64,000 nt of DNA from Dipteris shenzhenensis. Lineage: Eukaryota > Polypodiophyta > Polypodiopsida > Gleicheniales. Below, in pieces: positions 1-10,019 of the stretch. The notes beneath the pieces were generated by a model. The model did not search any database. It saw nothing but the letters and a program-made list of their open reading frames with translations, and had not been told where the DNA came from. The stretch's first letter is position 1. The number at the start of each line of letters is the position of its first letter. The position numbers and the translations under genes were made by a program. Where the stretch lies: the NCBI GenBank assembly GCA_047967505.1, contig CM106540.1, one strand, 5' to 3'.

Positions 1-166
1 AGAAAGAGGAGAGAGATAGACACAAGAGTTGTGTTGAGAAGAAGAGAAAGAGGAGAGAGACCGACACAAGAGTTGCTCACAAGAAAGTGATTCTATTCAT
101 TGATCATAGGCATATATATAGTTGAGGACTAGGTTGAGTTAGGGCAAGATATATATAGCTCTAACA
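1..166 (-). mobile_element. LTR-A 3' LTR, partial
   Basis: This matches 25280-25458 closely and in the same orientation, but the window edge removes about 13 bases. It ends in CTCTAACA. On the plus strand it is followed at once by a run of C (CCCCCACTCAAACTAGG), which read on the minus strand is a polypurine tract next to a 3' LTR. The element therefore lies on the minus strand. No gag or pol of this family is visible. Confidence 0.7.
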
Positions 167-1446
167 CCCCCACTCAAACTAGGCCCTCTAGCTACGGATG
201 AAAAAACCCTTGGGGAGTACAAGGGAGAAACCCGAGCCGCTATATATATCTATGTGAAAATATATATACAAAGGATGGCCATATGCCAATTTGAATGATA
301 CCGTGTAATGCTAGATGATACAATGAAAATTGCATGTGGATAGTACAAGGACATAAGACAAGCACTCGTCCATAGTACAGTGCAACGTATAGGCACTATG
401 TTTGGTGCATGATACAGTGCAAAGTATGTGTGGAAAATAGAAAAATCTTCCTGGAAATCTCAACTTGTTTGACATAGTGATGATGCATAATCAGGGCTTG
501 AGATCTTCAAGTTTGATGTTTGAGCTCTTCATCTGAATAGTAGAGCTTGTTTTTGCAAGTTCAATCTGGTCAAACCTCCTCAAACCTTTATAATCATGCC
601 TTCATGTTTTTCACAATTAATCCACATAAAATGACCAATTTCATGCGGTGTATATGAACACAACAAATATTCAAGTGTCCGTGTACCAAGGATGAATGTA
701 TGAGGAAATTGCTTCGGTCACTCCAAAGATGGGTATGGAAGGGCAATTTGAGATGTCCACAAATCCATGGCTAAAATTTCTCTTGGGTAGTGTAAGAAAG
801 CCATAGCAACACAATAGAAAGGCCCATAAAGTTCCTGCAAATCAAGAACTAATAATCCAAAAACACAACAAGCATTCGGGCATCCTGAAGTATCGGATTT
901 GATATGTCCCATAAAGCTAGGGCTGAAATGTCACTTGCATAGTGTAAGAAAGCCATAGCAACACAATAGAAGGCCCATAATGATCCTACAAATCAAGAAC
1001 CAATAATCTAGAAACACAATGAGCATTCGAACATCCAAAAGTATCAAACAATTGAGCATCCCAGAAGTATCAAACAACTGGGCCGTTGGAAGTACCAAAC
1101 AATTGAAAATACGAACAATAGAGCATCCCAGAAGTACCAAACAACTGGGCAGTTGGAAGTAACGAACAACCAAAAATAGATTGAGAATAAGCCATGCACG
1201 TATCACAAGAGACAAGCTTGTGTGGATTAGACACAACTGACATAATCATAGCGGGAATGAAAAAGTACCGAAGAACTAGGCAACCGAAAGTACCAAACAA
1301 CCCGAAATACAAACAATTAAACATCCCAAACATACCGAATAATTGGGCAGCCAAAAGTACCGAACAACCAAGAATACAATGAGAATAAGCCAAGCATGTA
1401 TGATAAGAGGCAAACTTGTGTGGATTAGACACAGCTTACATAATCA
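167..1446. repeat. LTR-A internal sequence with degenerate minisatellite
   Basis: No credible gene is present. From about 870 to 1445 the sequence carries degenerate tandem motifs of the kind AGTACCGAACAACC and CATCCCAGAAGTACC. The same block recurs in the same orientation at about 39060-39540, so it is a dispersed repeat. Short open frames here are products of the repeat. Confidence 0.5.
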
Positions 1447-1743
1447 TGTTGGAGAAACTGAAAGGAAGAAAAGAGTGGACACAAACTCAGAATACTTGCA
1501 TTACTTAGTTGTAGAATGAAGAAGAGTGAGGTCCTTAAGTAGGCACCTCATACATGCTCACTGACATCACTGATGACCTCAGAGCTCCACAATCATCTCC
1601 TCAATCTGCTCCTAGATTCTCTCAATCGTCCTATGTGGCTCTCCACCACCTAACTGTGCTTGTGGGCACCTAACTGTGCCTCTAGCACTCACACATAGAA
1701 ACATAAGGTGTGCCTGAGGCATACACCTTGAGATATCCCAACA
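1447..1743 (-). mobile_element. 3' LTR of a gag-only LTR element
   Basis: This 297-bp segment starts TGTTGG and ends CCAACA, the short inverted TG...CA ends of an LTR. It resembles the LTR at 44603-44868. The C-rich stretch directly after it (AACCCCCCCTCAAGG) is a polypurine tract on the minus strand. That makes it the 3' LTR of a minus-strand element whose gag lies at 2119-2949. Confidence 0.75.
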
Positions 1744-2118
1744 AACCCCCCCTCAAGGAAATGCCTCAGGCTATGTCAAGGATACATCTAGTCTCATAGT
1801 TTCTCATGCCATCTCATGGTGGTCAAGGATAAATCTATGGCTAGGTTCTCATGCTAGCAAGGGTTCCCTTGGGTGTAAGGTAAACAAAAAGGGATACAGA
1901 AAGACCTTTCAATGGTTATCTCCCTTGCATGTACATGCACACAATGTCTGTAGGAGGTACCATGGAACAAAACATACACATGGCCTACATCATAAGGTGA
2001 CCAGAGGTGTTTACAAAACACACAAAACACAATAGTTTATTTTCATTCATTTTGGAGGACTATCGAGGCTGAGTACCTTGACATAAAAGGAGAGATCTGG
2101 AGCATACATAGAGATGTT
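1744..2118 (-). other. gag 3' flank, no pol
   Basis: About 375 bases separate the gag stop codon from the polypurine tract. No protease, integrase or reverse transcriptase reading frame is present, so the element never had, or has lost, its pol region. Confidence 0.6.
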
Positions 2119-2949
2119 TTAAAATGCATAATCTTCAAAGGATGCCTCATCTTGTGGAGGCTCATTAACTGTAAGTAGATTTGCATTTTCTGTCTTTGCT
2201 TTGGCTCTGCAAAACTTCTCATTATGGTTGTTCTTGCCACAGTGCTTGCATGGATTAATTTTGAAGCAGTCCTTTGAAAGGTGATTTGTCTTTCCACAGT
2301 GATTGCAAGGAGTATACTTGCCCTTCTGGAATTTTACAGCATAAGCAGAGTCATTGCCTTTTCTGAGCTCCATATGCCTTTCTTCTTCTTGGAGAGCAGA
2401 GATAATACCCTCAAGATTAGGATTAGGAAGATTTTTCAAAGTGCTAACTATGTGATCATAATCTTCAGGCATGCTCTTAAGTAACACTGCCATAGCATCA
2501 TCTAGAGTAATAGGAGAGCTGATAGAAGCAAGCTGAGTCATAAGACTCCGCATATAGTTAACATGAGCTGCCAAAGTAGTACCACTAGCCATCTTCAATT
2601 CAAAGAAAGAGACTTTAAGTGATAGTTTAGAGATGTGAGAGCTAGCACCAAAAATCATGTCAAGCTTCTGCCAAGCTTCTGAAGGAGACTCCAAGTCAGA
2701 GATATGGTGAATATAATCATCTCCTAAAGCAAGAGCAATGATACCGTATGCTTTTTCTTCTCTAGCTGGATCCCTTGCCGGTCGTGTCGGAGTTGAGGAT
2801 TCTCTAGCATTGGAGGTCGTAGAAGAAGCGGTAGGAGTAGGTTTGACAAGTCCCCATAAGTTCTCCCTCATCAATGCAAATTTCACCTTCATCTGCCATG
2901 TGTGGAAGCCTTTTCCATTGAACTTCTCGAGATTAAATAGAGTAGCCAT
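2119..2949 (-). CDS. gag: Copia-type Gag polyprotein (intact, gag-only element)
   Basis: This 276-residue protein is a Copia-family Gag of the UBN2 type, the structural protein that packages retrotransposon RNA in cytoplasmic particles. The N-terminus has the typical LEKFNGKGFHTWQMK start, and the middle is a helical UBN2-like region with SEAW and YDHIVSTL-like motifs. Near residues 218-250 there are two CX2CX4HX4C zinc knuckles (CNHCGKTNHLSKDC and CKHCGKNNHNEKFC). The frame ends in its own stop just after a short acidic tail, with no protease or integrase following. The Met start lies at the usual place for the family. The LTR at 1447-1743 lies downstream and an untranslated leader lies upstream. 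The frame is unbroken, which suggests recent activity or mobilisation in trans by an autonomous relative. Confidence 0.88.
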   Translation of the reverse strand: MATLFNLEKFNGKGFHTWQMKVKFALMRENLWGLVKPTPTASSTTSNARESSTPTRPARDPAREEKAYGIIALALGDDYIHHISDLESPSEAWQKLDMIFGASSHISKLSLKVSFFELKMASGTTLAAHVNYMRSLMTQLASISSPITLDDAMAVLLKSMPEDYDHIVSTLKNLPNPNLEGIISALQEEERHMELRKGNDSAYAVKFQKGKYTPCNHCGKTNHLSKDCFKINPCKHCGKNNHNEKFCRAKAKTENANLLTVNEPPQDEASFEDYAF

Positions 2950-3600
2950 GAGAGGGTCTCTAACCCAGATATTGGGCAGTGTCTATCTCTCTTACAAGGC
3001 AAAAATAACTGAAAGATTTCCAAAATATGAGCACTTGATGTAGCACAGAATAGTGACCAGATTTCAAACAATGATGTTTCTTCTTACATGCTTCATAGAA
3101 GTGGGTGAAATAAACACTTTCCAATCAAAACCAAGTCTAGCAAGTCAAAACAAAACTGAAGCAACACTTGTACTGAAGTTATTGAAAGTTTTAAACAACC
3201 AGAAATGCTAGAGTAGCATTTCATGTAGCATCATCTTCAAAAACTTGTCCAAAACTGTCAAAACTGAAAGCTGAACTTGGAGGGCTTGTAGCTCACTCTT
3301 CAAAGCAAAAGAAAAGGGGGTTTCTGAGGCAAAAGAGAGCTGGTATACCACAGTAGATCCTCTGGGAAGAAGAGGCGCAAAAACGCGTCAGGTCGCCTTC
3401 TCTTCCTTCTATAAAGTCGATTGGTTTTTCTCTGTTTTCTCCTTCAATATGTAGCCATTGCTACTCAGATTTCAGCACAAGGTAGCCCAAGGTATGGAGA
3501 AGCTTCCCCTGAAAGGAATTAGAGAAAGAAGGAGCAGGCACAGAGAAAATGCAGGAAGAGAAATCGACAAAAATCGTACAATGGCGACCAGCAGAGGTGG
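2950..3600 (-). other. Untranslated leader of the gag-only element, 5' truncated
   Basis: This matches the leader of the related element at about 43730-44400, including the shared stretch ending in GGCGACCAGCAG. Similarity stops near 3595, where the inverted-repeat arm at 3602 begins. The 5' LTR and primer-binding site expected beyond this point are missing. Confidence 0.6.
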
Positions 3601-3601
3601 G

Positions 3602-3864
3602 GCATATGTGAAGTAACGTATCCAAGGAGTAATGATATCAAAGCTAAATAGAAAAGAAACATTAAAAGAAAACATCTTAGAATGTTAGCAACGTAAAACA
3701 TTCGGCAAGTCCTTTTCTTCCATGGGATGGAACAACTTATGAAAGTAAAGCTAGTGTTGAATACATGACGAGCAAGTCAAGCAAGATATTAGCTTATAAG
3801 AGAGAAAGAAACATTACTAGATCGACATTTTCTTTTGCATATCAAGCACACCTGCATCATATTT
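3602..3864 (+). repeat. Left arm of a long inverted repeat (candidate TIR)
   Basis: Read forward, this segment matches the reverse complement of 25535-25801 by eye at roughly 80% over about 265 bases. It begins GCATATGTGAAGTAAC and runs to CACACCTGCATCAT. The arms enclose the transposase-like gene, the Ulp1 fusion gene and the 144-aa gene. No target-site duplication is visible outside the arms. It may be a terminal inverted repeat or simply two inverted copies of a dispersed repeat. Confidence 0.6.
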
Positions 3865-5282
3865 AGCCTACTCCAGATCAAATACAATGGATGGCCTATA
3901 GGCATGCTTGATTAACAAAGATGAAAGAGAACCTACTTTCAAAATCATAAGATAATCGAAAGTAACTCTCACCTTCAAAATAACATAAAACATTTAGGAA
4001 ATCGAAAGTAAATGATAAGATAATCAAAGAAAATCTAGCCTTCAAAACAATACAAAATATTTTGGAAGCTCCTTTGAATCAATCAGCTCATGCTAAAAGT
4101 AAAGCTTGATATATAATATTTGGCAAGTGTCTTTAACCGAGATTTATGGAAACTTGAAGCTGTAGCTAAACTTGCTAGAAAAAAATAATAATACATGTAT
4201 TATTATTGTGAATAAAGCACCAAGCATATGAATATAGTGAAATACAAGTAACATAACCTTTCAAGTAGAATATCAAGAACAAAACATTGTACTAAACTAC
4301 AATGATATCATGGTTCCCAATCATGTACAACATTAAAGAAAGTTGGTTTATCTCTATACCAACAGGCAAAGAAAAGCTCCAATACATAAATGTATGTCAT
4401 AGTGATGCTGAAAAACAATCAAGTTTTGTGAGGCACCTGAGTATAGATATTGATAGAGCTCTTTGGTTGAAGGACATTCTATGAATGTGGAGTAGCAAAG
4501 CACTTATAACACTTATTTCATTAATTTTGGACTCATATGTCTACTTTTGGACTATTCCTTAAAATCCTTCCCAACTGAAAAGTTTACTTTATGAAACTGT
4601 CATTCGAGAATCAAAAGTTTGCTTTCTGGCACTATCATTTTCACATAAGACATTTCAAAATATCTCTCTACAATGTTGTACAAATAATGCAAAAACTACT
4701 ATTAAATCCTAAATTTGTATTTCTTGTTTATAAGAATATTCTTAAAATAAAAAATCCGAGTTATTAGTTTAAATCCATGAAAAACCATGCTATTGAGGAT
4801 TCACAACATTTTAAAAATGTATACATAAGAGACCTGTAAGACTCTTTTTACTTTCAATGCAGAAAACTATAACACTCTTGAATATTCAAGAAATTAAACG
4901 GTTTATATACACATGAGACATGATGGAAGCCTCTTTTGTACTCCAAAAAATAGCAATAGCTATGCTTGCAATTTTACATTATCATGTCATAAGTTTTACA
5001 ACAAATATTGCTCTGGATGAGTCTTTGTACAAAGGATCTCCTGTGGCCTTTTCAATAATTTAATTTTTCCTTTACTGTAATGAGTTTAGTACAAATGGGC
5101 GATCCAAACATTTGCTTGTTTGAATGTCCTTTTCTATCATGATCACAGAAATGAGCGATCCAAACATTTGCTTGTTCAGAATGTCCTTTCTGTCGTCACT
5201 TGTCGCTTGGGTGCCATCTTCATTCACTCTCATCTGACAACCACCACCACCTTCACTCTTTCTCGATATTTGAATGGTGTTA
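3865..5282. other. AT-rich spacer 3' of the transposase-like gene
   Basis: No supported gene is seen. Positions 5099-5190 hold a 55-bp tandem duplication containing GCGATCCAAACATTTGCTTG. The segment probably includes the 3' untranslated region of the minus-strand gene. Confidence 0.4.
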
Positions 5283-5519
5283 TCATGGGCATTCTTCATT
5301 TGCGCTATCTCCTTCTACTTCCTCCCGGGCGAGCATCTTTGTGAACTCTGTAATGTGCGTAATAATTGGTTGCAGTAATTTTATTTTGTCTTCTACATCA
5401 TACCCCATGTGCTTCTTTGTTTTCTTTGACCTTGATTTCCAGGATACTATGACTGTCTCTGTGGAAAGTCTTGAAATTGCTTCATGGTTTGGGACCCATT
5501 CCTTTTTCAAACAACTACT
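5283..5519 (-). pseudogene. In-frame continuation of the transposase-like ORF behind a TAG
   Basis: Directly after the TAG at 5520-5522, the same minus-strand frame stays open for about 79 more codons, to a stop near 5283. The translation includes KKEWVPNHEAISRLSTETV and is rich in charged residues. It has the character of coding sequence rather than spacer. Either the TAG is a recent nonsense mutation, the stop is read through, or the extension is chance. Confidence 0.4.
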
Positions 5520-8500
5520 CTACAATGTACTATTATCTTGGTTCTCCTTCCTGCCCCTTGGCTCATACCATACCACTGTAAATGTTGTAGCTCTCCCCCG
5601 GTCATCCATGCTCACGTCAACTACTTTTGCAACCCAAAACTTCACGTTCTCATGTTCATCATCCGATGGTCGAACTGCAACAAAACAATGGACATCTATG
5701 TCTATTTGTGGCATGAACTCTCTCTTCTTGGGTCCACAATATGGACGTGGGAGCAACGATTCAAACTCATTTTCAAAGAGACCACATGCTGGACGCAAGT
5801 CATTACCAACATTTGGCCAAAATAAAGGCCGTTCTGCCTTAATATCATCTTCTCGCATTTTTGCAAGGTCCTTTATCAATTGGTAGGTCTTGCTAATTAC
5901 AACAGTAGTGTGTTCCTTCCAAGAGGGCTTCCAATCAGGAAATCTCCGGAGCATTTCCTCTTTGTATGCAATAAAAGCTTTTAAGCCTTCTATTTCACCT
6001 TTGGATTTCTCGCTGAATTCTTTTATAGGAGCCCATGTTGGATGCATTTCTTTGCTCGGGATTGAAGTTAAGAGAGAGTAAGGTTCTTCAGGTTCCCATT
6101 TTGTATCAAGAGAATAGTGTTGCCATTGCATCACTGGTTTTTCATCCTTTAAGAAAAATCGAAAATAGTGTGGAGCGCTATGACCAATCAGGGCATCACC
6201 ACCTTTTTGTATGAAAGGTAGAATAAAGCTCTTCCAATCATACATCCTCTCAACCATTGAGCATATTGTTCCTTCCTTACGGCCACCAACTTGCCTCCCG
6301 CATTTTCTTATCAAGTCATCCATTGTCTCCATGTCCTTGTGTTTTAGTTCTCTTGAAACTGTGCTAAATACCTGATCGATATCCTCATGTGTGTGCCCAA
6401 CCAACAAAAACCCAACTTCAATCTCATTGAAGATTCTATGAGCGATTAGCATTGAGCAAAATGCAAAGAAGAGTACATTCTTATTCTTTCGTCCACAATT
6501 GTCTGCTTGTATTCTCAAAGTTGCTGGTAGGCGACCTTTTTCTGCATGTACATTGTGAATTGCCTTCATAACGGATGTTACAACTTGATTGCTATCGTGT
6601 AGATGCAAGGAATCAATCCATATGTCTGCAAAAAACTTAAATCCGTGCACTAACACTCCACATAGATGTGTCTTTAAAAAGTATTTGCCTTGTAGCTTAG
6701 GTGGAGTGTTAACGAATCGAGGTAATGTTGTTGTATTTTGATCCATACCATCTACAATAATGCACATGTACTCATTTGGGTGAGAAATAGCTTGCTCCTT
6801 CCAAAATGCATATTTTATTCTAGAATGTCGAACAAGTCCATGATGAAATTCTCTCTTTCTTTTGTAAGCTTCTTTTTGTTCTGGAGATGTTGCACTCTCA
6901 AGTGCTCGCTTTAGATCATCACAGTCGTTGCACTTTGACATTTTTTGCCTCTTTGGGATTTTAACATGTCCAAAGCTTTTTTTCCAAAGAGTATACAAAG
7001 TATGAAAAGATGCCGGTGCATGCCCTCTTTGCCTCTGTGTTTCTCCAATAGAGTTAAATACTTCTTTTTTGGTCAAACCTATCGGAAGATGCATTTCTGA
7101 TAGGTGGGGTTGTGGTAAAGCATTTTCATAAATGTAATCTTTCAAAATTGCTGTTGCCGCAACCGTTGAGGCTCTTGTTTTGGGCCTTCCTATGTTTCCA
7201 TGAATGTTAAATTTAACTCCATACTTTGCTTTATTAGCCAAATTCCAATATGTGCCATGTGATAATCCTGTAATAATGCGATATGCATTATTGCATATAC
7301 TTTTTCCATTTATAAGAGGCCTTATTTGATGTCCTGAACTTCGCCTTCTCTTATCATTTACAAGAAAGCAAGACAATCTCGTGAGTAGGTATTCATTTCT
7401 TCTGCTTCCTTTCCTTTGCCATACATGTTCTCTACAACCCTTGATGTCATGTAAGTTAATGGATCGCATACATGTATGCTTACAGCATGTAGATCGCATT
7501 GCTTTTAGCATAACATCTTCATTCATTACTCTTATTCTCTTTGGTTGCTTTTCTGGATCTGCCTGCACTCGTTGTCTTTTCATGCATCTGTATGTCCGTT
7601 TTGGGACCTTCTGTTCATTCTTATTTGGATTTGTGTAGTTCTCCTTGTAAGATTTATTTGTCACGTTGTTTTCATGAGATGTTGCATCCTTGATCTTATC
7701 ACTCTGACAGTCAAATACTGAATATTCCTTTGTTGATGTCATCCTTGCTTTTGATACATTTGTCAAACCATTTGTAACATTTACAAGTTCACAATCAAAG
7801 TCAAACACCGAATAGTCCTTTGTTGATCTCATCCCTACTTTTGATACAATCGTAGAACCACTTGTCACAATGGCATTAGAGTGTCCCGAATGATCTTCAA
7901 ACTCATCTATTCCTGAGAGAACATCACTCATTGATGCACTTTCTATGGATTTCATAACTCCATAGTCAGTGGTGATAGACTGTCCAGAATGATCTTCAAA
8001 CTCATCTATTCCTGAGAGAACATCGCTCATTGATGCACTTTCTATGGATTTCATAACTCCATAGTCTTGAAACTCCTCTACTCCAGAGAGAACATCACTC
8101 ATTATACTATCGTGCATGATTTCCATAATTCCATAGTTACCTGCTTTGACTCCAAGAACTTTATCAGTATCCATGAAGCCATCCATGCTTGAAGATATAA
8201 CACTTTTCACATCTTTGCCCAAGTTCTCAATGTGCATGAACTCATCCACCCCGGATAAGGCATCACTTGTGAAATATTTTTCTTTCTCGGTACCAATGAA
8301 CTCATCGACTTCTGATAAGACGTCAGTGCTATAGTTGAGTGCATTGGAATCATCCATCTCTGAAGGAATAGAGCTTGGTACATTGGCATATTCTTTCAAT
8401 TCTTTGATGTTGTAGTATACATTATGTTTATCATTAAAAACCACATGCCGAGTCTTTCCAATCTTTAAAAATTGCATGCTCCATCTCAAATCCTTACCTA

Positions 8501-8990
8501 CCTCATAGTAGGGACCATCCAATGACATTGAGTTATCATCCATACCATCATCAGTAACTTTTTGAATTCTCATCTCCGCAAATGTCCAGTGTTCAACTTG
8601 TTCAAATCCCAAGACTTGACCTTCTGCTACATACTTATTTGTAAATGATAACATTTGTAAAATATCTCCCACTCTAAAATCCAAAGATATGCACTTTGTA
8701 TTCCTGATGACATGTGTTGGATAAGTCTCATCTCTGTCCCATGCAATAAATGCTTTGTTGGAAGTATTATAGGGCATAACATCTCCAAGGATTTCCATAT
8801 CCCCACACTTATGCTTTAGCTCAACATGTGCACTAAGAATCCTTGATACGATAACCGCTACCTTATCTTCACCAAGTCTTCTAAAGTGACAAATAGAATT
8901 TGGATCACTTTCATGGATTGTAGCAAATGCAACTACTTCTCTTTTGCAACATAAAATCACCTCCATCCCCGGAATAAATTTTGTAGCCAT
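5520..8990 (-). CDS. Transposase-like protein with DUF7869-type catalytic region
   Basis: This 1156-residue frame resembles the DUF7869 proteins, large eukaryotic proteins thought to be transposases with an RNase H-like fold. Candidate acidic positions stand in the expected order: IIVDGMDQ (D747, D750), QADNCGRKNKN (D830) and VGHTHEDIDQ (H866, H868, E869, D870, D872). A CX2C pair in KCNDCDDLKRAL precedes them. Residues 1-110 resemble the DUF8039-type domain found in plant transposon proteins (tentative). Residues about 223-366 carry five copies of a DVLSGVDEF-like motif, including a nearly perfect 33-codon tandem duplication. The middle is basic (KQPKRIRV), a possible nuclear signal or DNA-binding part. 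The start is the first ATG after a likely 3' splice site or short leader near 9000-9020. The gene points away from the Ulp1 fusion gene. The family call rests on motif memory, and the catalytic residues are inferred. Confidence 0.72.
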   Translation of the reverse strand: MATKFIPGMEVILCCKREVVAFATIHESDPNSICHFRRLGEDKVAVIVSRILSAHVELKHKCGDMEILGDVMPYNTSNKAFIAWDRDETYPTHVIRNTKCISLDFRVGDILQMLSFTNKYVAEGQVLGFEQVEHWTFAEMRIQKVTDDGMDDNSMSLDGPYYEVGKDLRWSMQFLKIGKTRHVVFNDKHNVYYNIKELKEYANVPSSIPSEMDDSNALNYSTDVLSEVDEFIGTEKEKYFTSDALSGVDEFMHIENLGKDVKSVISSSMDGFMDTDKVLGVKAGNYGIMEIMHDSIMSDVLSGVEEFQDYGVMKSIESASMSDVLSGIDEFEDHSGQSITTDYGVMKSIESASMSDVLSGIDEFEDHSGHSNAIVTSGSTIVSKVGMRSTKDYSVFDFDCELVNVTNGLTNVSKARMTSTKEYSVFDCQSDKIKDATSHENNVTNKSYKENYTNPNKNEQKVPKRTYRCMKRQRVQADPEKQPKRIRVMNEDVMLKAMRSTCCKHTCMRSINLHDIKGCREHVWQRKGSRRNEYLLTRLSCFLVNDKRRRSSGHQIRPLINGKSICNNAYRIITGLSHGTYWNLANKAKYGVKFNIHGNIGRPKTRASTVAATAILKDYIYENALPQPHLSEMHLPIGLTKKEVFNSIGETQRQRGHAPASFHTLYTLWKKSFGHVKIPKRQKMSKCNDCDDLKRALESATSPEQKEAYKRKREFHHGLVRHSRIKYAFWKEQAISHPNEYMCIIVDGMDQNTTTLPRFVNTPPKLQGKYFLKTHLCGVLVHGFKFFADIWIDSLHLHDSNQVVTSVMKAIHNVHAEKGRLPATLRIQADNCGRKNKNVLFFAFCSMLIAHRIFNEIEVGFLLVGHTHEDIDQVFSTVSRELKHKDMETMDDLIRKCGRQVGGRKEGTICSMVERMYDWKSFILPFIQKGGDALIGHSAPHYFRFFLKDEKPVMQWQHYSLDTKWEPEEPYSLLTSIPSKEMHPTWAPIKEFSEKSKGEIEGLKAFIAYKEEMLRRFPDWKPSWKEHTTVVISKTYQLIKDLAKMREDDIKAERPLFWPNVGNDLRPACGLFENEFESLLPRPYCGPKKREFMPQIDIDVHCFVAVRPSDDEHENVKFWVAKVVDVSMDDRGRATTFTVVWYEPRGRKENQDNSTL

Positions 8991-9029
8991 CTCCTTTGTG
9001 AGTTTCCTCTACAAACAAGCTGTAACAAC

Positions 9030-9046
9030 CATTATAAAGAACATTA
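9030..9046 (-). promoter_or_regulatory. Possible TATA-like element of the transposase-like gene
   Basis: On the minus strand CTTTATAATGG lies about 45-55 bases before the ATG. It is followed by TTACAG and TTTGTAG, which could instead be 3' splice sites of a 5'-UTR intron. The two readings cannot be separated by eye. Confidence 0.25.
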
Positions 9047-9120
9047 GTCTCTTCTCAATAATCTACTTTATTAATGATTTAAAAATCCAGAACGTGTTTG
9101 AAAATTTAATTAGACACTAA

Positions 9121-9945
9121 CCAATAACAACCATAAACCCTAAACCCTAAACCGTAAACCAAAACAACCCTAAATCCTAACCAATAACAACCCTAAACCC
9201 TAAACCCTAAACCCTAAACCCTAACCCCCAAACCCCAAACCCTAAACCCTAACCCCCAAACCCCAAACCCTAACTCCCAAACCCTAAACCCTAAACCCCA
9301 AACCCTAAACCCTAACTCCTAAACCCTAAACCCTAAACCCTAACTTCCAAACCCTAAACCCTAAACCCTAAACCCTAAACCCTAACTCCCAAACCCCAAA
9401 CCCCAAACCCTAACTCCCAAACCCGAAACCCTAAACCCTAAACCCTTAACCCTAACCCCCAAACCCTAAACTCTAAACCCTAACTCCTAAACCCTAAGCC
9501 CTTAACCCTAACCCCCAAACCCTAACCCCCAAACCCCAAACCCTAACCCCCAAACCCTAAACCCTAAACCCTAAACCCTAACTCCCAAACCCTAAACCCT
9601 AAACCCTAAATTCCAAACCCTAAACCCTAAACCCTAACTCCCAAAACCCAAACCCTAAACCCCAAACCCTGAACCCTAAACCCTAAACCCTAACTCCCAA
9701 ACCCTAAACCCTAACTCCCAAACCCTAAACCCCAAACCCTAAACCCTAAACCCCAAACCCTAAACCCTAACCCCCAAACCCTAAATCCTAAACCCTAACC
9801 CCTAAACCCTAAACCCTAAACCACCAAACTCTAAACCCTAACCCCCAAACCCTAACCCTCAAACCTTGAACCCTAAACCCTAAACCCTAACTCACCAAAC
9901 CCCAAATCCTAAACCCAAACCACGAAATCCTAAACCTTAAATCCT
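9121..9945. repeat. Interstitial plant-type telomeric repeat block
   Basis: About 820 bases consist of CCCTAAA units (TTTAGGG on the other strand) mixed with variants such as CCCCAAA, CCCTAAC, CTCCTAAA and CCCGAAA. Degeneracy is spread through the block. Unique sequence on both sides shows it is not at a chromosome end in this assembly. It lies within 130 bases of the start of the transposase-like gene. Confidence 0.95.
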
Positions 9946-10019
9946 ATGAGTGTTTTCAAGTAATATCATTTATTTAAGTAATAGTTTTAATTAGAATTTA
10001 TAAGTAATAGTGGAATTGA

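Noticed and set aside
5200-5886. 228-codon plus-strand frame
   Set aside because: Lies antisense to the transposase-like gene and its in-frame extension. Composition is that of a shadow frame.
9121-9945. True chromosome end
   Set aside because: Unique sequence and intact genes continue on both sides, and the repeat is degenerate. It is interstitial unless the assembly is wrong.
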